Part shown: positions 51,001 through 62,449 of the stretch, in pieces | Numbering within the stretch: position 1 is the stretch's first letter | Layout of the letters: every line of letters begins with the position of its first letter | NCBI GenBank assembly: GCA_024663395.1 | Contig: JANFAH010000001.1 | Location: 5,828,001 to 5,892,000 of the forward strand | DNA: 64,000 nt | DNA from: Pisolithus tinctorius | Lineage: Eukaryota; Basidiomycota; Agaricomycetes; Boletales; Pisolithaceae | Reading direction: 5' to 3' | Made by a program: the position numbers and the translations under genes | The notes under the pieces: model-generated | Database searches by the model: none | The model's input: only the letters and a program-made list of their open reading frames with translations | What the model was told of the DNA's origin: nothing

Positions 51001-54000
51001 ATGGCACCGCAACAAGTTACACTTGCACAAAAGGACCGCAAAGCCTTCCAGGACTTGCTCTCGTGTTATGAGCTCAAGCAATTGACAAGAGGGAGGAAGG
51101 TAGCCGATCAGATATTGAAAAAGTATCCAGACCATGGCGGTAAGAGTATTCCCGGTGTCAATACTCGGTGTGCACCATAATTGTTGTTTAGAAACAATGT
51201 GTATGAAGGGTCTTATCCTGGTGCATCTCGGACAGAGAGATGAGGGTATAAAGCTCATAAGGGACGGTATGCGCAAAGACCTCACTTCACATATATGCTG
51301 GCACGTCTGGGCTCTCGTACAAAAGGGAGAGCACAAGTATGAGGAAGCGCTGAAGTCCTATATGCAGGCGCTGCGCTTCGACAAAGTATGCTTCTTCTCG
51401 TGTCTTATTCACGATCCTTTGTGACAAAAGAGTCAGGACAACTTCAATATCGTTCGTGAGACTTCTGTCTTGCAAGCGCAGACACGCGCCTACGAGGCTC
51501 TCGTGGAATCTCGCCTGCATATGTTGCGGCTACGCCCCAACGTTCGGGCTCATTGGGTCGGTCTTGCCGTCGCATATAAGTTAAGCGGTAACTTGGTAGA
51601 GGCCAAGCACGTCTTGGAACACTTCCAGGGTTTCCTCCGGGTAAATTTTTGTGTTTCCATACTACGTGCCATTTCACTCGATTTCACTATCAGGAGGCCC
51701 CAGTAAATGATGCAGAATATTCAGAATTTATACTCTTCCACGTTCGTGTGCTAGAAGACCTAGGTGATCTACAGGCCGCACTTGCCTTGCTCGACAAAAA
51801 ATCCAAGGATAGGTATGTTGTGGATCGCACAGCTATTCACACATTCAGAGGTGAATGTTTCCCCCGCTTCCGTTTCGTTCCTGACCTCCTCTCATTAGCT
51901 CGCATATTATCAAAGTTGAAGAATTCCAATACAGAAAGCCCGCAAGCGGCGGAGTGGGACACTCGGGCAGAGTCAGAATGGCGCGCACTCTTGGATCTCA
52001 ATTCCGAGTGTACCGATTATTACCACGCAGTGCTTGCAAATCAAGGGATTGATCTCGGTAATATTGGCATTCCCTTTTGTTCCCCGACCTCTTTCTCTTA
52101 CATTGGAGCAAAGGTAGCCTCGATGACGACTCCCGTACACAGGCCCTTGGACTGCTTTCTGAATTTTCGGCGCACTCTCCGAAAGCATACGCTCCTCGGC
52201 GGTTGGCACTTACTGTGGCCGAAGGTACATGTCTCCGTTCCACTTTAAACCAACTATGAACCTTGCCTTTAGGTGATAAATTTAAGGAACTAGTGAAGCC
52301 GTACATAGAAGCGGGGCTCAGCAAAGGCATACCTTCACTCTTTAGTGACCTCAAGAAACTCTATGCAGATCCTTTCAAACGTCAAGTCATAGAGGAGATT
52401 GTGGAAGATATCCGTGCATCCTCGCCGTCCGAACCGGCCGAATACCTATGGACACTTTACTTCCTTGCGCAGCATTATTCTTTTTTGGACCGACACCGGA
52501 AGGCCCTCGACATCTTGAATCTTGCAGTGGAGCACACTCCAACACTGCCAGAAATATACATGATGAAGGCGAAAGTGCTGAAAAGGGCGGGCGATCCGTA
52601 TGGCGCAGTACGGTCCATGGACGAGGCACGCGCACTAGACGGCCAGGACCGGTTTATCAACACGAAATCCGGGAAGTATCGTCTCCGGGCAGGTATGGTG
52701 GACGAAGCGGAAGAAATTCTCGGACTATTCACAAGAGTAAGTTCGCTAACAGAATCTTACGCCGTCCAATTTACATTATCTACCACAGAAAGGCGCAGCT
52801 ACACCTGGCGCAGACTTAACCGAAATGCAAGCCTTGCACTACCTGGTTGAAGTAGGGGACGCTTATAATCGCACTGGCAAACTTAACCTCGCTCTCAAAA
52901 AATATTACGCTGTCCAGAAGGTGCGTAATACGTAGAGTTTACCCTTTCCCTAATCAGTACTTCGCAGGTGTTTGAGTCTTTTCGTGAAGATCAGTACGAC
53001 TTCCACCAGTACTCTATCCGAAAAACCATTCTGCTTCCGTACCTCGAGTAAGTGATGACAAGACTGTACCGAACTTCTAACCTATGGATCCTTGCTAGCA
53101 TGTTGAAGTGGGAGGACGAAGTTCACTCCCACCCCGCATATGTCCATGCTGTAGTGTCAGCTGCTCTGGTCAGTATGCCTCGATGGGAAAACTTCCATCT
53201 TCACTTATGAACATACAGATATGGATAGAGCTCTATGATGATCCATTACTCGGCAAATCGTTGCAACCCTCCCATGGTCAGCTCGCGAATTCAACCAGTA
53301 TACCCATTGCTTACCTAGTCTGCGGTGCAGAAACGACCGAATCGTCCAAGAAAGCGCTGTCAAAAGCAAAGAAGGCAGCGCGTAGAGGGAATGACCCGTC
53401 GCATGAATCCCAGGACGCCGCCAACAAAAAGGGTGAATTAAGGATTCGTCTTCGTCTATGCACATTTAGTTCTTTACGCTGGCGTATATTCTCCACAGTT
53501 TCGAACCAATCCGATGACAAAGGACTCGATGCTCCGCCTCCGAAGGACGATGACCCGGACGGAGTGAAGATGATTCTAGCTGATGACCCGCTTGAAAGGG
53601 CCGCGAAGTTCCTGGAGACGTTCAAGGAATGTGGAAAACACATCATGGACGTGTGCCTAACGAACTTTGATGTTGCAATACGGCGAAGTGAGTATCTCCG
53701 TTCATGCTGTACTGAGGGGTTTGTAAACGCGTTCTTAGAGAAATATATGCAAGCTGCCCAGGCCCTTGTTCGTGCTCATGCTGTGGATGCACAACACCCA
53801 GAGGTACACCTTCGGGTTGTACAGTTTGGCAAAACAGGTGAGTCCTTTATGGCTTATTTCTGTGACTACTAAGGTGTCTGTAGCAGTCTCTTCGTTATCC
53901 GATTCGATCGGTAGTGCCGTCAAATCCGTTCTCCACGAAACTCTAATTGCTTTGAAACCGGAAGAAATATCCTTGGATGTGTTTACATCTCAATATCTGC

Positions 54001-54367
54001 AGTCACATTCGACCTCTTCCACCGTCATCTTAGCATGCGCCAAGGCTAGTGAAATCCTCGGCAACCCGATGAAAGACATAGAATCGTTGTTGTTCACCAG
54101 TCTACAAGACAATATCGAGCTTCCTGTAGAGGTCGGTTTACAAGCATTGACACGCGTCCTCGTTGCTCATGCATTCCCCAGGACGCTTTACGCATTCTGT
54201 CATATCTCCAACGCATCAAGTCCACTCGAGCGGAAGAGTTCCGGATAGCATGTGACAACAAGTTCGAATTCAGTACGGTCTTCAAAAGCTCTGACCAGCA
54301 AGCCGCCCTACGACAGCAGTGCCTACTTGAAGAGAAAGAAGACTGTGAGGACATTGAGACGCTTTGA
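51001..54367 (+). CDS. NAA15: NatA auxiliary subunit Naa15 (N-terminal acetyltransferase scaffold)
   Basis: TPR scaffold that anchors the catalytic subunit Naa10 to the ribosome for N-terminal acetylation. The start MAPQQVTLAQKDRKAFQDLL is followed by CYELKQLTRGRKVADQILKK, TMCMKGLILVHLGQRDEGIK and HICWHVWALVQKGEHKYEEA. Then come LRLRPNVRAHWVGLAVAYKL, FKELVKPYIEAGLSKGIPSL, FSDLKKLY and YLWTLYFLAQHYSFLDRHRK. The distal half has LPEIYMMKAKVLKRAGDPYG, AVRSMDEARALDGQDRFINT, VFESFREDQYDFHQYSIRK and the Lys-rich KKALSKAKKAARRG linker typical of the family. It ends KEDCEDIETL. It is built from over a dozen short exons of a family about 800-870 residues long. It is head-to-head with PDS5. Confidence 0.94.
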
Positions 54368-55067
54368 TCACTAGCCATTTGGATGTAGATATGTGCATTG
54401 CTTGGTTCCGACGCTGTGCAACGGGTTTGTTGCCAACGCGCTGTGCTAGTTCGCATGGATATCACGATAATGATTGTGAGGATTGCTTTGAGGGTGCTGG
54501 GACGTCCGGATCTATAGTATTTGTGGTAACATGCCATCAACATTTCGTGTCAAAGCGTCGGGATTAACGCATCGACGCAAAGAGACAATAATGACCAGCG
54601 TCGTGCTGGACGTCGCTCGTGAGCGACAGCTCGTATGGACCAGGCAGTGTGGTCCGGTTCCAGGATTAGCCACATCTTTTTTTTTTTTTCCTCATCACCG
54701 CACCGTGTGCTTTGAAATGAAATGGTTATATATGCTGGCATATGCCACCGTGCTAAAGCCAATAGCTCGTATTAATCATCGCCCACGCGCTCCTACCAGG
54801 GTATACCCCAACTTACCCAACGACTTCAGCCATCGGCCGTCGTATTTCATTGGATTACCTCGTATTTAATATCAAAACATCCAAACAACGGTACAGCGCC
54901 CATTTCACTGCACTATACCGACGGTAAAATACCATCTACCTGCGGGGATCTTCCCCGACTGTACGACGAACGGGTTCGTCGTACCTGCCCACGTTGTTTG
55001 ATCGAGTGGCAAGCCTGGCATCATGTTAGGCCAAACGACCGCCACCGGTGAAGGTCGGCAGGTTAAT
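54368..55067. other. Intergenic spacer with two adjacent hairpins
   Basis: About 700 bases between NAA15 and the next plus-strand gene. No gene is seen. It contains a short T run near 54680 and two inverted repeats listed separately. Confidence 0.55.
54943..54984. repeat. Two back-to-back perfect inverted repeats
   Basis: CGGGGA-TCT-TCCCCG (54943-54957) is followed three bases later by GTACGACGAAC-GG-GTTCGTCGTAC (54961-54984). Both could fold as strong stems in DNA or RNA. They lie about 580 bases past NAA15 and about 85 before the proposed ATG of the next gene. Confidence 0.6.
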
Positions 55068-57025
55068 ATGCATGTGCGTGGTTGTGATTAAATGTTAGCG
55101 AGGAATTGAGGTTCTTACACCCCATCGATACTTTTCTCCTACAGAATCAAGATGCCTCTCCAAGACCGTCCGTTTCATCAGAACTTGCTCCCGAGTCGCG
55201 GTCTCGTCAGGCAACGTCATCGGCGACTATAATGAACGCTGGTATTTCGTCTACACCTGTAACCCCGCCTCGTGGCCGGACAATCGTCCGCTATCCAGAC
55301 TCGCTTGGGCGTGTTCCGTTACACCGGCGTGGCACTTCTAAGACATATGAGCGCCTCGAGGATTTGCTTCGGGAGGCAGGGTACACAGAAACGCGGGTGT
55401 TCACACCTGAGGCGGAGCGGTCTGCAGGAAATCCGTCGGAGAAGCAAGAAGGCCGATTGAACAGCAGCATACGAGGTGGTGTGGGTGCTGTTGTTGGCTT
55501 TCTTACTGGACTTGTTAGTCGCAACTCAAGTTTGTCCCGCGAGGCCGCAACTTCAAGTGAACCCACCATGGCAATTTTGCGGCAAACCGAAGGACAGGCG
55601 TCCTCCGCTCCTCCCTCACCCTCGCCCCAAGTTAGGCAGTTAAATGGGTTGACGAAGGGATCAAACGCGTCTTCAACCACTTCTCTACCCAGTTATTCGC
55701 AGAACCTCTCCTCCGAGAATTTGCACATTACGGTACAGCGGATGCGGATCAATTCGGCACTGGACTCGACAGAGCCCATTCACCCATCCGCCGGGACTGC
55801 ACGACATATCGTACAACCTCACCAGTCTTCACTCGGACTCCCGCACCATTCACGTTATCACCTTACGCAACAGCAAAGGCCTTCCCTCCATCGCCAACCA
55901 TCTAAGTTAGGCCAGTCATATGTACCTACTTCTCATGCCTATCTTAGGCATATGGCTTCGGCGCCCAACATACAGCCATTGAACAAGCGCCCCTCTTCGT
56001 CGGAAATCTCCGTACGCTCCCATCAACGACTACAAGCAGCCAATGGACGCCATCGCGGGGCACAACGCCATCGTCGCGCGTTCAATCTAAATGATCCCGA
56101 AGTCGTGTCGAATTATGAATGTAAACGGGAACCTAGAGAACAAGTCGCCGAACCGCCTCTACCTCGAAATTGGCTTGAATCCGTCACCAGAGTAATATTG
56201 TCCGGAGCGAGCACGACGTTGACGTCAGATACAGCATCCGCCCGGACAGTTGCCACGCAAAAATCCAGTTCTGCACTGTCAGAACACTCTAGCTTGCAAC
56301 GCAAGGGGACCCGACCGACGGGGAAACCATCGCTGCTACGCCCAGAAGTTCAGGACCAGAAAGCCAAGATATGCGAAGTACAAGTGCATCACGCAGTGGT
56401 GTTGTGTCGATCTGCGCCCACCTCACGTGCAAGTTCGCCTGTGCGAACCAGTAGAGTTGACCAGCATTCGCAAATACGTTCCGATAGGTTAAATCAGTCA
56501 GGGAAGGCCAGGGACAAGCATCCGGGCTCCCGGGGTCGACGGAAAGGAAAAGGCAAAGATACGGATATCGTGCCCTCACTAGCTAAGACCCGTGTAGAGA
56601 ATGATGGGTGGGAGATTCAACATCGTTATCTCGGAGGCTGGGGAATGGATACTCGAGGGAATGAATCACCCAGCGATGAGGATGATGAGGACGATGACGA
56701 TGAACTTGGCTTGGACCGATGGTTGGTTCCAGCTAGGCGGCAACACTCGGTGCGAAGTTTGCGAAAACACTTGCAACCGCAAAGCAACGAGGTCACAACT
56801 AGTATGGTAGCGGGTGGTTCGGACAGGCCAAGTGTGATATCGTCGAGAAGGAGTCGACCGGACTGGTGGAATCAGTCGTGGGGCACGAACAGGGGACGTG
56901 AACGAACTTCAGGTGATGGTGGTGAAGATGAAGAAGGCTACCGCCATGTTTTTTCCGGGTATGAGTCCAGCACAGCTAGGAGGAATAATAGACGAAGACG
57001 AGGACTCCCTGGGACGTGGGTATAA
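55068..57025 (+). CDS. Unrecognised disordered protein, likely lineage-specific
   Basis: One long open frame of over 600 codons with no family I recognise. The frame is rich in Ser, Arg, Pro and His. A better-ordered N-terminal part has TPPRGRTIVRYPDSLGRVPL and TYERLEDLLREAGYTETRVF. Then a short hydrophobic Gly-rich stretch, SIRGGVGAVVGFLTGLVSR, could be amphipathic or membrane-touching. The C-terminal part has an acidic tract (SDEDDEDDDDELGLDRW), RPDWWNQSWG and a basic end (RRNNRRRRGLPGTW). I propose ATG 55068 with a first exon Met-His and an intron 55074-55144 (donor gtgcgt, acceptor ctacag). The alternative is the in-frame ATG at 55232. The length of the open frame supports a real gene. 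Confidence 0.65.
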
Positions 57026-57349
57026 CGGAAGACGACATCGTAAGTTGACACTATTTTGCTACACTATTCAACATACATTCATTTCCAGTCCATAAATGTG
57101 TTGCTGTGGATCCATATGTACACTCATTCGCACTTACCTATAAACTAGTCAGGATTTGTCGCATTCCCTCTCACATAACATACATTACCGATTGTAGGTG
57201 CACTTCACTGCACTCTGCAGGCAAAAGCCAATGAATAAATAATCCCGACTTTTCTCTCGTATAGTTCATCGTCGAAACCTTGGAAATTCTGAAGTGCGGG
57301 CTAGTACGGTCTCCTTTAGAACTTGTGTCCCGATCGGACAACTACAGAG
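57026..57349. other. Spacer, nothing recognised
   Basis: About 320 AT-richer bases after the disordered gene, probably its 3' UTR. No gene is seen. Confidence 0.5.
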
Positions 57350-57844
57350 TTATCGTCGGCATCCACACGATGGGTATATCTGGCTTGAAGCCGTCGAGCT
57401 ACCATTGCTCACCACCGTGTCGGGCAAGGCTGCATCTTGGAAACCGTGATGGCCGGCTGGAAGGATCCGGCACTGCTCCAAGTGCTTCCCGATCCAATTG
57501 AGGAGGCCGGTATCTTGAATGAGCCTGATAAGCTCAACCGGTAGTTTCCCGAATGCCTTTTCTACTTCTCCATACTGCAAATGCAGCGTAACATCGAAGA
57601 TCCCAAACAAATCCTTGTTCTTAGTTACGTTACCTAGTGCTGCTACTCCAGGTGACTTTGACAGACAGGGATCACGTTTGCTAGTGCAGGGACATGACGA
57701 AGTTGGCGTTGGGAGGACGCACACAATACAAATGCAAGGCTTCGAGAGGGCGGTGCGTGTGCGACAGATAGTACATACATACTTGCGACACGTTGCATCG
57801 AGATGTTCGCACTGCTTCCTACAGAGGTTCCTATGGAATATCAT
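57350..57844 (-). CDS. Hypothetical open frame, 164 codons
   Basis: ATG to stop without introns. The N-terminal third is unusually Cys-rich (RKYVCTICRTRTALSKPCIC). The C-terminal part reads YGEVEKAFGKLPVELIRLIQ and DTGLLNWIGKHLEQC, of ordinary globular composition. I do not recognise it. LPVELI resembles the start of an F-box, which is notable beside the F-box remnant upstream. It may be a fragment of another decayed gene, or only its second half may be coding. Confidence 0.3.
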   Translation of the reverse strand: MIFHRNLCRKQCEHLDATCRKYVCTICRTRTALSKPCICIVCVLPTPTSSCPCTSKRDPCLSKSPGVAALGNVTKNKDLFGIFDVTLHLQYGEVEKAFGKLPVELIRLIQDTGLLNWIGKHLEQCRILPAGHHGFQDAALPDTVVSNGSSTASSQIYPSCGCRR

Positions 57845-57898
57845 CAGCTAAGCTGCACAAAAAAAAAAAGGCGACAGTTCTCCGGCCCGACGGACACA

Positions 57899-59343
57899 TC
57901 AGTGATCACCCTTACTACCACCCTCGTCCTCAGAGTCGTAATCTACTACGCTGCCACAATGTTCGTCTTCCAGTACCTTGCGAAATTTATCCGTCAGTTC
58001 GCGCCAAGGAATAGCTTGCCGCAAGTGCGTATTGACAACGCGAGGCGGAACATGTGAGAGATCCCGCACAATAAAGGTTGCGAAGTAAGAGCGTCGGAGT
58101 GGTGCATAAGGTTCACCATGAGTAAAATTGCATACCATATGAAGAGTTCTAGTCAAGAAAGTCACCCTCGTTGGCATCGTCAACGGGAATTGGTCCACCT
58201 CAAAGGTACGAGATTCGTTTAATGAGTCATAAAGCATCGAAAAAATACGGCCTGTCTGTTTCCATGCTTGATACGTGTGAACCGCACGTGCAACGGTTGC
58301 GTCGCTGGCTTTCGCTCTCTACCCGTAGATGTTTTGAGAAGGGCAGTTGTCGTTATCGAACTTCAAGCTCAAGAATGGCTTCAACAACGAAAGTTACGCG
58401 TTCAAGGTCGCCCCAGGACTGAGGAATTTCCCGAAGACCATTAAAAACCCACATGGAAAAGCTCCCATTTCAAGGTGCAGTACGTTGGGGAACGTGCGGC
58501 ACATCGTAGAAGCAGAGTCCTGAGCCAAGAAGCGGAAACAAGTATAATGAACCTTGTCGAATACTGAAGGAAGCCCACCGGAGGATGAGGAACATCCGTG
58601 GATATTAACTCCCTTGTAGTCGAAGTGCGAAAGCTCTGGAGTTATGATTGCCTTCGACAGCGACTCAGATCATTGACGTCTATTATGAACGATCTCAGCA
58701 GTGGTAAGTGAATGGACTGTGGTCCGAGTTTCCAGCAATCTATCTCTCCGTGGAGAGCGAGTGGCGTCAGCTTTTCTAGGAAAGGGAGCAGCGTGGTTGG
58801 AACTTGAAGGCGATAATTTTTGAGGACTAATTGTTCGAGGACAGGGGTGTTATCAGCCGTGGAAAACGTGGGAGGTTGGACATCAAAGCTGTGATAGCTT
58901 TGGATATGCACCTCTTTGAAACAGGGAAATGATAGCCTGCTCAGGTCACGCAGTAGGGAGTGTGTGTCCTCCGCACGGGCATAAATGGCAAGGCTGCGTC
59001 AACTATGTGTGCAGCAGAGGATAGGACGAAGAAGTGCATCACAACTGCTGAAGGGCTGCCACCCGAGAATTGTAATGTCAAGCGGATGTTCGCGACTCCT
59101 TGCCACATGCATCTCCATGAATGATGAGGGCCAGCTAGGACACACGCAGATAGCAGTCCATAAAGACGGGCTGTTGAAAACGACGTCCCGCCACCGGCGA
59201 GATACGCTCATGGATTGTTGTTTCTGGCAACGAACCCCGCCCCACTCGCCGTAGTCATCCACGGAAAGGGCCATGCTGAGAACCCGAGAGAACACTTCTA
59301 CAGGTAGGTGATCAATGGCTGTTCCCGGCTGCGTCTCAACCAT
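57899..59343 (-). pseudogene. Decayed F-box gene (Agaricomycete F-box/LRR-like)
   Basis: The ATG at 59343 opens a normal F-box start: IDHLPVEVFSRVLSMAL, VSRRWRDVVFNSPSLWTAIC, ARSREHPLDITILGW, LLRPILCCTHS. There an in-frame TGA (58999-59001) stands where the family has Trp in the H-[RS]-W-R-S-L motif; the same frame goes on RSLAIYARAEDTHSLL, then FPCFKEVHIQSYHSF and LEQLVLKNYRLQVP. The frame then shifts near 58670 (SLSKAIITPELSHFDYKGVN). It shifts again near 58450 (LREIPQSWGDLERVTFVVEA) and near 58360, with another stop TAG at 58319-58321. It resumes RTFEVDQFPLTMPTRVTFLT and ends WRELTDKFRKVLEDE. Homologous segments spread over all three frames argue for a pseudogene; introns do not explain the breaks. 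Confidence 0.75.
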
Positions 59344-61159
59344 GTCGCTAATTTTTCTTCCTTTGTTATCGGCGGCAGCACGGACGTCGAATAATTATTG
59401 CAAGAGTTCACATTCTCTCTTCTGTAGCCTGTCTAGTGGTGAATAATATCTCACTGCAATCGAGAGGGAACGGGGATAAATGGGTGGCGGTGCCTTTTGA
59501 TGTGACCTTATTCTTCCAGCGTACTGCACACACCATCTTGGAGCGGTGTTCTGGGACGGTGCGAGTCAGTTCCCTCTGGGAACATCGCTACAAAAATGAT
59601 GCAGATTTATGGTCTAAAGAAAAAAATGGCATGTTCTTTTTGGCGAAATCTCCCCCCCTCGGACTCCGGAGTCCGAGGGGCATCTACAGCAGCCTGCCTG
59701 CTTCCTTCTCATTCCTCCGCGCTCTTCCACGCTTTGTGGATGTCTTCGGGGTAAACGACATCCCTAAATGCATGGAAATTCCTGGGCGCCGGCTGCGCTA
59801 TCCCTATCCACGACAACAAACCAGACGGGTAAGTAGGTGGTAGAAGCTCGATAATATATCTTGCTGGGTCGGAGAATGTCTCCCGTCTCTCTGACCGGTG
59901 TCGACGACCAGAAGTCCCTTTCAGGGTTGCTATGTGCGCAGGAGAATATTTTTATGCCCCAATACTGTGGCCGAATCCCTTGGTCTCCGACCCTTTCAGC
60001 CAACCAGCCAACGGCTGACCAACGTCAACTACGATTGAGCATGCCTGGTAACAGACAAGTCCTTCCACTATCGCCGACCAGAGGCTGACATTTTCCCGCT
60101 GTATGCGGCGTCGTGCGTCGGAAGTTCTTCCCTCGGCTGTACCGCCCACCGCGCGTGCAACTACGCTTCGCTAGGCCACACAGTCGAAGTACCGTATAAA
60201 CAAGCTTGATGATGGTAAGCTGTCAGGCGGGTCTACATGAGCCCGCGGATTTACGTACCGCTATTCCCAGCGGTATCTTGTGTTTCTGGGGGAGGCTGGC
60301 ATGTCTCATCTACTGGGACTATCTTGATTTTGCGACCCTGCGGGGTACCGTGACCATGTCTGCGGCAGGGAACCGTGCTTTGAAACTGTACACGTGATCG
60401 AAGTGCCAAACCTAAGGTATGCCGGCAGGTGAATTTCTCCTATGCCTTGGCCATGTGTCTTAGCCTCCACAGGGCTGGAATATCATACTTGCGAGATTGA
60501 GCCGACGAGGCACCGAGAACTATGTAGTACCAGGACCGCAACAGCGTTACCAGGGTCGTTGTAGTACAGTTGTCGATATACCGTCTCCGGCGGTACCGCA
60601 GATATTTGAATTCTCCAGGGATCGTCGACGTCTTCGGCGGATATTGAATAACAAGCGCACTCGGGCAGCGGTCCGGAAAAGTTGTGCACCGCACAGGCAG
60701 CCACAGGAAGAGCTATTCTATTGATCCAGGTTCCAGGTAATACGGGAGATCTTAGGACCTCCGATGTCGTGATGCTACTTGGCAATACGTGCACAGACAA
60801 GGATCCACTGGATCTCTGGCACGCCTTGGGAGAACTGCACTGGACGTTTCTCCTTCATTTATCCAGTCATTGTGAGCTAAGTGATTAGCACTGAAGTAAA
60901 ATATCATTGGTGCGATTGAATGAGCCAGCCAGGACGCAACATTAATATTACCGTGGTGCCAAAAGATTCGGTTGAGCTGTTCCTTCGTTGAGACGCTGAT
61001 GTTTTCAACAATTGATGTGCATTCCCCCTTTATTCCACCACGTACATATGTATAGACAGCAGGGTATCCTGATCACCAAATCGAAATGACAATTGATAGA
61101 CCTATGCAGATGGACCATCCAAAACAGCAGTGCTTGTCGATGTTCATTCTCCAAAAATG
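59344..61159. other. Long stretch without a supported gene
   Basis: About 1.8 kb between the F-box pseudogene and the intact F-box gene. Open frames reach about 135 codons but none shows a family motif. Minus-strand fragments such as NFHAFRDVVYPEDIHKAWKS (near 59710-59780) and WRIQISAVPPETVYRQLYYN (near 60560-60620) look protein-like and could be remains of decayed genes. Confidence 0.45.
59655..59680. repeat. Perfect 26-base palindrome
   Basis: CCCCTCGGACTCC is followed directly by its reverse complement, with no spacer. The arms are 13 bases and GC-rich. It lies in a region without supported genes. Confidence 0.85.
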
Positions 61160-62449
61160 CTACAGCTCCCACCTCGCCCTCACGTCCTTCCCAAAGGTAA
61201 CCTCAATCTGCCTCAATGCGTGCCACTGTCCGCTTTCCAGTGATCCGAGAAACTCCTCTATGGTATCTTGCCATTCCTTGAGGTCGTCCAATGCGCACTG
61301 ATGTGTGAAATCGTCTCCCTCACCCAGTGGTTCGGGTGGCGGAGTACCGTCGCCATAGGAGATAGTAACACGAGTGATTCCGCAGTTGCTGAGGACCTCC
61401 ATCGTGGAAGGAAGGGTATCCACGGTTACAAGGGACGCATCGATGTGTAGATGAGATATTTGCGGCAGCTCTGCTTCCTCGTCGTCCCAAGATATTTCTG
61501 GGCGAGAGACTAAGGAAGGCGACAAGGGGACGATGTCCACCTTGGGCGCGAGCGCCGTACCCAGGACAAGTGTAGGTAGTGAAGGGCGGCAAGCGCGTAT
61601 CCATGCTGTGTACGCGTCATTATCAAACGCTGCGTTGTCCGACGTATACATGTTCCCTGTGAGCAGGAGTTTTTCGATGGGAGATCGTGATTCGTTTGAG
61701 CCAAAATCAAGTTTGGAATCACCTCCCAACCAAGTGTCGCGTATCTCGAGCACTCGTAGAGTTGGAATAGTAAGGAGGGAAGGAAGAGCAAGATCCGCTC
61801 CTAGACGGGGGTGTGGTGGAATGTCGAAGTCGTGCATGGCGATGGGGACATTGTAGGGCACGTCGCATAGATCGACACACGCAGCAGATCGGGAGATGCG
61901 GGAGAGTTTGAGGTGGGCGATGGAAGGGAGGGAAGCTGCAAGAGATACGACGAGCCGCTCAGATCTAGGAAATGTATCAGTACGGGGGAGGAAAGGGTTT
62001 CAAGAATAGGTGACATACAGAGGAGTGTCCTCCTCCAAACCGCAGTTGCGTATCTCAAACGTGTGTACATTTGTCAAGTGAGCGAACGCTTGGATTATTT
62101 TGGGTGGATCGAGGGACGATGCAAGTGAAAGGGAAAGAGATTGAAGGCGAGAGGACGCGGAGAGGATCTCGACGAGAGCGTCTGTGGGAGAGAAGTGGTC
62201 GAGGTGTGTGCTCTTACGCTCCGTGCAGACGGATAGAGAGAGGATGTACTGGCCATAGTGTCTTGGGACGTGGAGAACGAATGCCTGGAGAGATTCGGCG
62301 GACGGGAGGATGACGTTCGCGAAGATGGCAGGGAGACAGAGCGAATGGGATGATCGGCACGTGGCAGCGAGTGCTCTGACTGCACTAGACGGCAGGCGGT
62401 TCATGATGTCGATGAGGAGTTCCGTTGGGAGTGAGCGCCAACTACACAT
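61160..62449 (-). CDS. F-box protein with LRR-like C-terminal part
   Basis: Intact member of the family seen as a pseudogene upstream. The start at 62449 is MCSWRSLPTELLIDIMNRLP followed by SSAVRALAATCRSSHSLCLP, a standard F-box. Leu-rich segments follow (VEILSASSRLQSLSLSLASS, FAHLTNVHTFEIRNCGLEED, LPSLLTIPTLRVLEIRDTWL, LPQISHLHIDASLVTVDTLP). One intron joins EEDTPL to SERLVVSLAASLPSIAHLKL, with donor gtatgt and acceptor cctag. It ends VTFGKDVRARWEL. About 410 residues. The presumed role is substrate binding in an SCF ubiquitin ligase; the target is unknown. Confidence 0.82.

Noticed and set aside
58999..59001. TGA in the F-box remnant as selenocysteine or programmed readthrough
   Set aside because: Fungi largely lack selenocysteine insertion, the context TGA-CGC is not a known readthrough signal, and further stops and frame breaks follow.
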